From contig JAIRUB010000183.1 of assembly GCA_031254635.1 (NCBI GenBank), forward strand, positions 1 through 9,058: 9,058 nt of DNA. The letters run 5' to 3'. Source of the stretch: Prevotellaceae bacterium (lineage in GTDB: Bacteria; Bacteroidota; Bacteroidia; Bacteroidales; UBA932). Position numbers and translations under genes: made by a program. The stretch's first letter is position 1. Every line of letters begins with the position of its first letter. Of this stretch, positions 7,260 through 9,058 are shown piece after piece. The notes below the pieces were generated by a model. That model did not search any database, had not been told where the DNA came from, and worked only from the letters and a program-made list of their open reading frames with translations.

Positions 7260-7505
7260 TTAATGAGTGTGCGTACACCCCTCATGACTGTACGACTGTG
7301 GCGCCGTATCGGCTTTGATGGTGCTGTCGGCTTCCGCTTTGAAACTTTCTTGTGCAGGTGCTTGTTGCCCTGTGCTTGTTTGATGTTCATGTGCGCAATT
7401 TTCGCTGTGTGTATGCGTGTTCTGATTGTTTGAACTTCTGCCGCCACAAGAGCTTAAACCTAATAAGGCAGCTAATAAAACGATAAGGGTAATTTTTGTT
7501 TTCAT
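7260..7505 (-). CDS. Small His/Cys-rich lipoprotein, probable metal-binding accessory of the efflux system
   Basis: An 81-residue protein with no family I can name. Residues 1-19 are a signal peptide with the clear lipobox LSS-Cys20, so the mature 62 residues are membrane-anchored on the periplasmic side or exposed outside. The mature part is hydrophilic and probably unstructured, with two His/Cys clusters: HTHSENCAHEH (31-41) and HEGCTHTH (74-81, the C-terminus). Both contain E-x-C-x-H-x-H. The intervening region is Ala/Ser/Thr/Gln/Lys-rich. The segment after the lipid Cys (NNQN then SENC) resembles the same region of the downstream fusion protein (NNQN then SEAC). Its stop is 12 bases before the fusion-protein start, so the two are surely co-transcribed. 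Inference: it binds the exported metal and hands it to, or buffers it for, the pump. The start is supported by the signal peptide; upstream is heptamer repeat with no Shine-Dalgarno. Confidence 0.85.
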   Translation of the reverse strand: MKTKITLIVLLAALLGLSSCGGRSSNNQNTHTHSENCAHEHQTSTGQQAPAQESFKAEADSTIKADTAPQSYSHEGCTHTH

Positions 7506-7513
7506 ATTGTTTA

Positions 7514-7548
7514 AATTTTAAATTTTGAATTATGGATTATGAATTATG
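7514..7548. repeat. Heptamer tract upstream of the small lipoprotein gene
   Basis: There are five 7-bp units in phase: AATTTTA, AATTTTG, AATTATG, GATTATG, AATTATG. The tract begins nine bases upstream of the lipoprotein start and occupies the place where the ribosome-binding and leader sequence would be. Confidence 0.85.
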
Positions 7549-7605
7549 GGGAATACTAAATTTTAAAAGAAGGAAGATAAAATATTCATTCTTTAAAAAG
7601 ATTAA

Positions 7606-7613
7606 CAAAAATA
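7606..7613 (-). promoter_or_regulatory. Candidate Bacteroidota -7 box upstream of the lipoprotein/efflux genes
   Basis: The minus strand reads TATTTTTG, which fits the Bacteroidota -7 consensus TAnnTTTG. The expected -33 TTTG at about 19-bp spacing is not present; only CTTG occurs at about 17 bp. The implied leader to the lipoprotein ATG would be about 95 bases. In AT-rich DNA a chance match is possible. Confidence 0.3.
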
Positions 7614-7636
7614 GTTATAGATATGTTAATCAAGTA

Positions 7637-7664
7637 AATTTAGAATTCAAAATTCAGAATTAAA
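7637..7664. repeat. Heptamer tract at the 3' end of the Cys/His-rich gene
   Basis: There are four 7-bp units: AATTTAG, AATTCAA, AATTCAG, AATTAAA. The stop codon of the upstream 152-residue gene (7660-7662 on the minus strand) lies in the last unit, so the repeat appears to define the end of that reading frame. Confidence 0.85.
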
Positions 7665-8118
7665 TAGAGGGGGGCGCTCTCAATCCTAAGGACTGAGCAA
7701 CAAATTCGGAGTAAAAGAGTGGCACATAAGGATTTTGCCGAAAATGAATTTCTGTGCCATTAATAAAATCTTGTGTATTTAAATTATTAGAAATCAGCGC
7801 ATATAATACTTTTCCACAATCACAGTTTATATGTGAACGGCAAGTAATTTTTATATTGTTGTGTGCTGAAAAATAAACATTATCAATAATGCAACATTTA
7901 TCGGAAAGAGGCTTTCCTTCATGTTTATAAGTTTGAAAATCAAATTGTTCGCAGCCATACGCTTCTTCACAGTCGTTACAATGAGCATCAAAAAAGCATA
8001 CAATTGCATCTTCATGGTGATGATGATGGGGTATAACAGCATGAGCCAGTAAAAGAATATTGGCTAACAAAAGTGCTGATATACAAACTACTTTCTTTGA
8101 CATTGTTGTCAATTTCAT
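7660..8118 (-). CDS. Exported Cys/His-rich protein, probable first gene of the efflux cluster
   Basis: A 152-residue protein. A hydrophobic signal segment (about 8-27, VVCISALLLANILLLAHA) is followed by the five-His run HHHHH at 31-35. The mature region is cysteine-rich: Cys41, 47, 50, 56, 75, 76, 93, 99 and 101, with additional His46, 66, 86 and 96. The patterns CFFDAHCNDC, KCC and CRSHINCDC look like metal-ligand clusters or disulfides. Short His/Cys-rich exported proteins of this general shape (DUF6769-like, by memory, not confirmed) occur next to cation-efflux genes in Bacteroidota. Inference: it senses, buffers or presents the exported metal in the periplasm. The -7 box at 8130-8137 puts the transcription start only a few bases before the ATG at 8118, so the internal ATG at 8103 (MSKKVV) is a realistic alternative start. 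A 154-base spacer, partly heptamer repeats, separates it from the lipoprotein gene. Confidence 0.8.
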   Translation of the reverse strand: MKLTTMSKKVVCISALLLANILLLAHAVIPHHHHHEDAIVCFFDAHCNDCEEAYGCEQFDFQTYKHEGKPLSDKCCIIDNVYFSAHNNIKITCRSHINCDCGKVLYALISNNLNTQDFINGTEIHFRQNPYVPLFYSEFVAQSLGLRAPPSI

Positions 8119-8129
8119 TGAATAAAAGA

Positions 8130-8160
8130 CAAAGGTATAATTTTTTTTTAAATTAATAAA
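8130..8160 (-). promoter_or_regulatory. Bacteroidota-type promoter for the efflux cluster
   Basis: The minus strand has a perfect -7 box TACCTTTG (8130-8137), preceded after 19 bases by TTTA, one mismatch from the -33 TTTG consensus. The spacer contains a run of nine A. The predicted start lies about 4-12 bases upstream of the Cys/His-rich gene's first ATG, giving a very short leader. No operator-like inverted repeat was recognised here. Confidence 0.65.
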
Positions 8161-8176
8161 GTATTACATTTTTTTG

Positions 8177-8184
8177 TACCTTTG
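8177..8184 (+). promoter_or_regulatory. -7 box of the tRNA-Gln promoter
   Basis: The plus strand reads TACCTTTG, a perfect TAnnTTTG match, ending 13 bases before the tRNA 5' end. No good -33 TTTG is seen 19 bases upstream. It is divergent from the efflux promoter, and the two -7 boxes are only 39 bases apart. Confidence 0.6.
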
Positions 8185-8197
8185 TAGTTTGAAATAT

Positions 8198-8268
8198 TGT
8201 CCTGTGGTGTAATGGTAGCACATCAGATTCTGGCTCTGCTTGTCTGGGTTCGACTCCTAGCAGGACAA
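8198..8268 (+). tRNA. trnQ: tRNA-Gln (anticodon CUG)
   Basis: A complete cloverleaf can be folded by hand. The acceptor is TGTCCTG (8198-8204) with CAGGACA (8261-8267), all seven pairs Watson-Crick including the U1-A72 pair typical of tRNA-Gln. The D arm is GTGT/GCAC around AATGGTA. The anticodon stem is CAGA/TCTG around loop TTCTGGC, with anticodon CTG at 8230-8232. The T arm is CTGGG/CCTAG around TTCGACT. The discriminator is A8268 and CCA is not encoded. One oddity is a T-C mismatch (8223 with 8239) at the top of the anticodon stem. The anticodon reads CAG codons. Confidence 0.95.
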
Positions 8269-8337
8269 CTTAAATATACTTGCGCTGTTGAAAAACAACT
8301 TACCACTCAAATAAAATTCACTATGTTAATACAAATA

Positions 8338-8414
8338 TTTGGCTGAAAGCCAAAAACCCGATGGCAACGCCTCTGGGAATGAAAAATGATAATAAACATA
8401 CGCCCTGAAAGGGC
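8338..8414 (+). repeat. REP-like hairpin series upstream of the tyrosine transposase
   Basis: There are three spaced palindromes. TTTGGCT-GAA-AGCCAAA (8338-8354) is a perfect 7-bp stem. CCCGATGGCAACGCCTCTGGG (8357-8377) is an imperfect stem with an AAC loop inside GGC/GCC. GCCCT-GAA-AGGGC (8402-8414) is a perfect 5-bp stem. The first and third share the core CTGAAAG with different but self-complementary flanks, meaning the fold is conserved rather than the sequence. This pattern is typical of REP elements mobilised by RAYT transposases. Confidence 0.75.
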
Positions 8415-8423
8415 AGATTAATA
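8399..8423 (+). repeat. Left inverted repeat of the RAYT unit
   Basis: TACGCCCTGAAAGGGCA followed by GATTAATA (25 bases). It matches the reverse complement of 8890-8914 at 24 of 25 positions. It contains the GCCCT-GAA-AGGGC hairpin and ends 10 bases before the transposase start codon. Confidence 0.9.
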
Positions 8424-8433
8424 CAATAAAAAT

Positions 8434-8895
8434 ATGGCACAATCGTTATCAAAATTATTTATTCACATCGTTTTCCATATTAAAAAAGGAAGCGTGGAAA
8501 TAGATAAAACCATTAGCAAAGAGTTATATGCCTACATGGGCGCAATCATTAAAGACAATGAATCAATCCCTATTTCGATTAACGGAACTGCCAACCATAT
8601 TCATATTTTATGTGTAATGTCGAAAAACATAGCGCTTTCAAAATTGGTAGAAGAAATAAAAAGACATAGTAGCCGATGGATTAAAACCAAAGGAGAACAG
8701 TACAGTCAATTTGCATGGCAAGGAGGGTATGGTGCCTTTTCCGTTAGCTCATCTTTACATGATAGAACAAAACGCTATATTGAAAATCAGGAAAATCATC
8801 ACAAAAAAACGACTTTTAAAAATGAATATCTCTTATTCTTGAGGAAATATGGGATAATTTATAATGAACATATTTATGGACGGATTGATTATTAA
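8434..8895 (+). CDS. REP-associated tyrosine transposase / IS200-IS605-type Y1 HUH transposase
   Basis: A 153-residue single-domain HUH endonuclease of the Y1_Tnp family. It would nick single-stranded DNA at hairpin ends, forming a 5'-phosphotyrosine link. Seen: N-terminal MAQSLSKLFIHIVFHIKK (first beta strand); the HUH motif in GTANHIHIL (His55, His57); the LSKLVEEIKRHSSRWIKTK helix region; FAWQGGYGAFSVS (93-105); and the catalytic Tyr115 in KRYIENQENHH, which also carries the helix-D Gln/His residues seen in this family. Length (about 150) and all key residues are intact, so it looks functional. It is alone, with no tnpB. It sits between inverted REP-like repeats and its stop codon lies inside the right one. 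This favours a RAYT unit over an ordinary IS200. The ATG at 8434 begins exactly at the family's usual MAQS start. Confidence 0.9.
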   Translation: MAQSLSKLFIHIVFHIKKGSVEIDKTISKELYAYMGAIIKDNESIPISINGTANHIHILCVMSKNIALSKLVEEIKRHSSRWIKTKGEQYSQFAWQGGYGAFSVSSSLHDRTKRYIENQENHHKKTTFKNEYLLFLRKYGIIYNEHIYGRIDY

Positions 8896-8914
8896 TTTGC
8901 CCTTTCAGGGCGTA
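8890..8914 (-). repeat. Right inverted repeat of the RAYT unit, overlapping the transposase stop
   Basis: The reverse complement reads TACGCCCTGAAAGGGCA then AATTAATA, matching the left copy with one mismatch. It includes the TAA stop (8893-8895) of the transposase and the hairpin GCCCT-TTC-AGGGC. Confidence 0.9.
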
Positions 8915-8920
8915 TTTTTT
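8899..8920 (+). terminator. Possible intrinsic terminator formed by the right REP hairpin
   Basis: The 5-bp GC-rich stem GCCCT/AGGGC with loop TTC (8899-8911) is followed by GTATTTTTT. Positioned four bases after the transposase stop, it could terminate its transcript. The stem is short, so efficiency is uncertain. Confidence 0.4.
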
Positions 8921-9058
8921 CATCACACATATATTCATGCGAGCCTGTGAAGAATTTTGTGTAAATGTATCTTTTGCGATGTAAGGATTCATAGTATTAA
9001 TTTTGGTCAAAGATAATGATAAATTGGTTAAGTATTACTCCCCAGTTTCGGATAGGCA
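8921..9058. other. Right-edge non-coding stretch
   Basis: No convincing gene, RNA or repeat is visible. A minus-strand TATCTTTG (9008-9015) matches the -7 consensus but has no -33 partner and no credible gene downstream on that strand, so it is not called as a promoter. Confidence 0.5.

Noticed and set aside
8286..8299. Small GTTG-AAAAA-CAAC hairpin just after tRNA-Gln, considered as a terminator
   Set aside because: Only four base pairs and no following T-run, so it is too weak to call.
8816..9010. Minus-strand 64-codon open frame at the right edge, with a TATCTTTG box at its start
   Set aside because: It overlaps the 3' end of the transposase antisense, has no domain, and the -7-like box lacks a -33 partner and coincides with the putative ATG.

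Overview
The window looks like a chromosomal segment of a Bacteroidota (Bacteroidales-type) bacterium. The signs are: AT-rich intergenic DNA; two copies of the Bacteroidota -7 promoter box (TACCTTTG) in a divergent promoter region; start codons mostly without a Shine-Dalgarno sequence; Bacteroidota-style lipoproteins; and a DUF4197 protein. This assignment is inferred from sequence features, not from a database search.

Layout. Positions 1-181 (minus strand) hold the broken 5' part of an IS5-type transposase with an internal deletion and frameshift. Positions 295-1035 (plus) encode a DUF4197 lipoprotein. Positions 1159-8118 (minus) hold a metal-efflux cluster, transcribed right to left: a Cys/His-rich exported protein (8118-7660), a small His/Cys lipoprotein (7505-7260), a membrane-fusion lipoprotein (7247-5745), an HME-type RND pump (5605-2420) and a TolC/CzcC-type outer-membrane factor (2382-1159). 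Together they would move divalent or soft metal ions from the periplasm out through the outer membrane. Metal-ligand residues (His, Cys) are concentrated in the promoter-proximal small proteins and at both ends of the fusion protein, as expected for metal binding, storage or delivery to the pump. The metal itself cannot be read from the sequence. The methionine triad of the Cu/Ag pump CusA appears to be absent, which leans towards Zn/Co/Cd/Ni. No metal regulator is in the window.

To the right, a divergent promoter region separates the efflux cluster from tRNA-Gln(CUG) at 8198-8268. A REP-like hairpin series and a compact HUH/Y1 tyrosine transposase (8434-8895) follow. The transposase gene is bracketed by near-perfect inverted 25-bp repeats, each carrying a GCCCT-GAA-AGGGC hairpin, which is the arrangement of a REP-associated tyrosine transposase (RAYT) unit.

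The most striking unexplained signal is a dispersed family of 7-bp-periodic repeats with an AATT core every seven bases. Tracts lie in the spacers at 1036-1158, 5606-5744 and 7506-7659, with a 9-bp-periodic tract at 2391-2417, and also inside reading frames. They encode the first 13 or so residues of the outer-membrane factor, a segment in its middle, and an extra segment in a predicted cytoplasmic loop of the RND pump. A separate hairpin-containing segment seems to be inserted near residue 150 of the same pump. The DNA therefore looks repeatedly colonised by small repeats that the proteins have absorbed.
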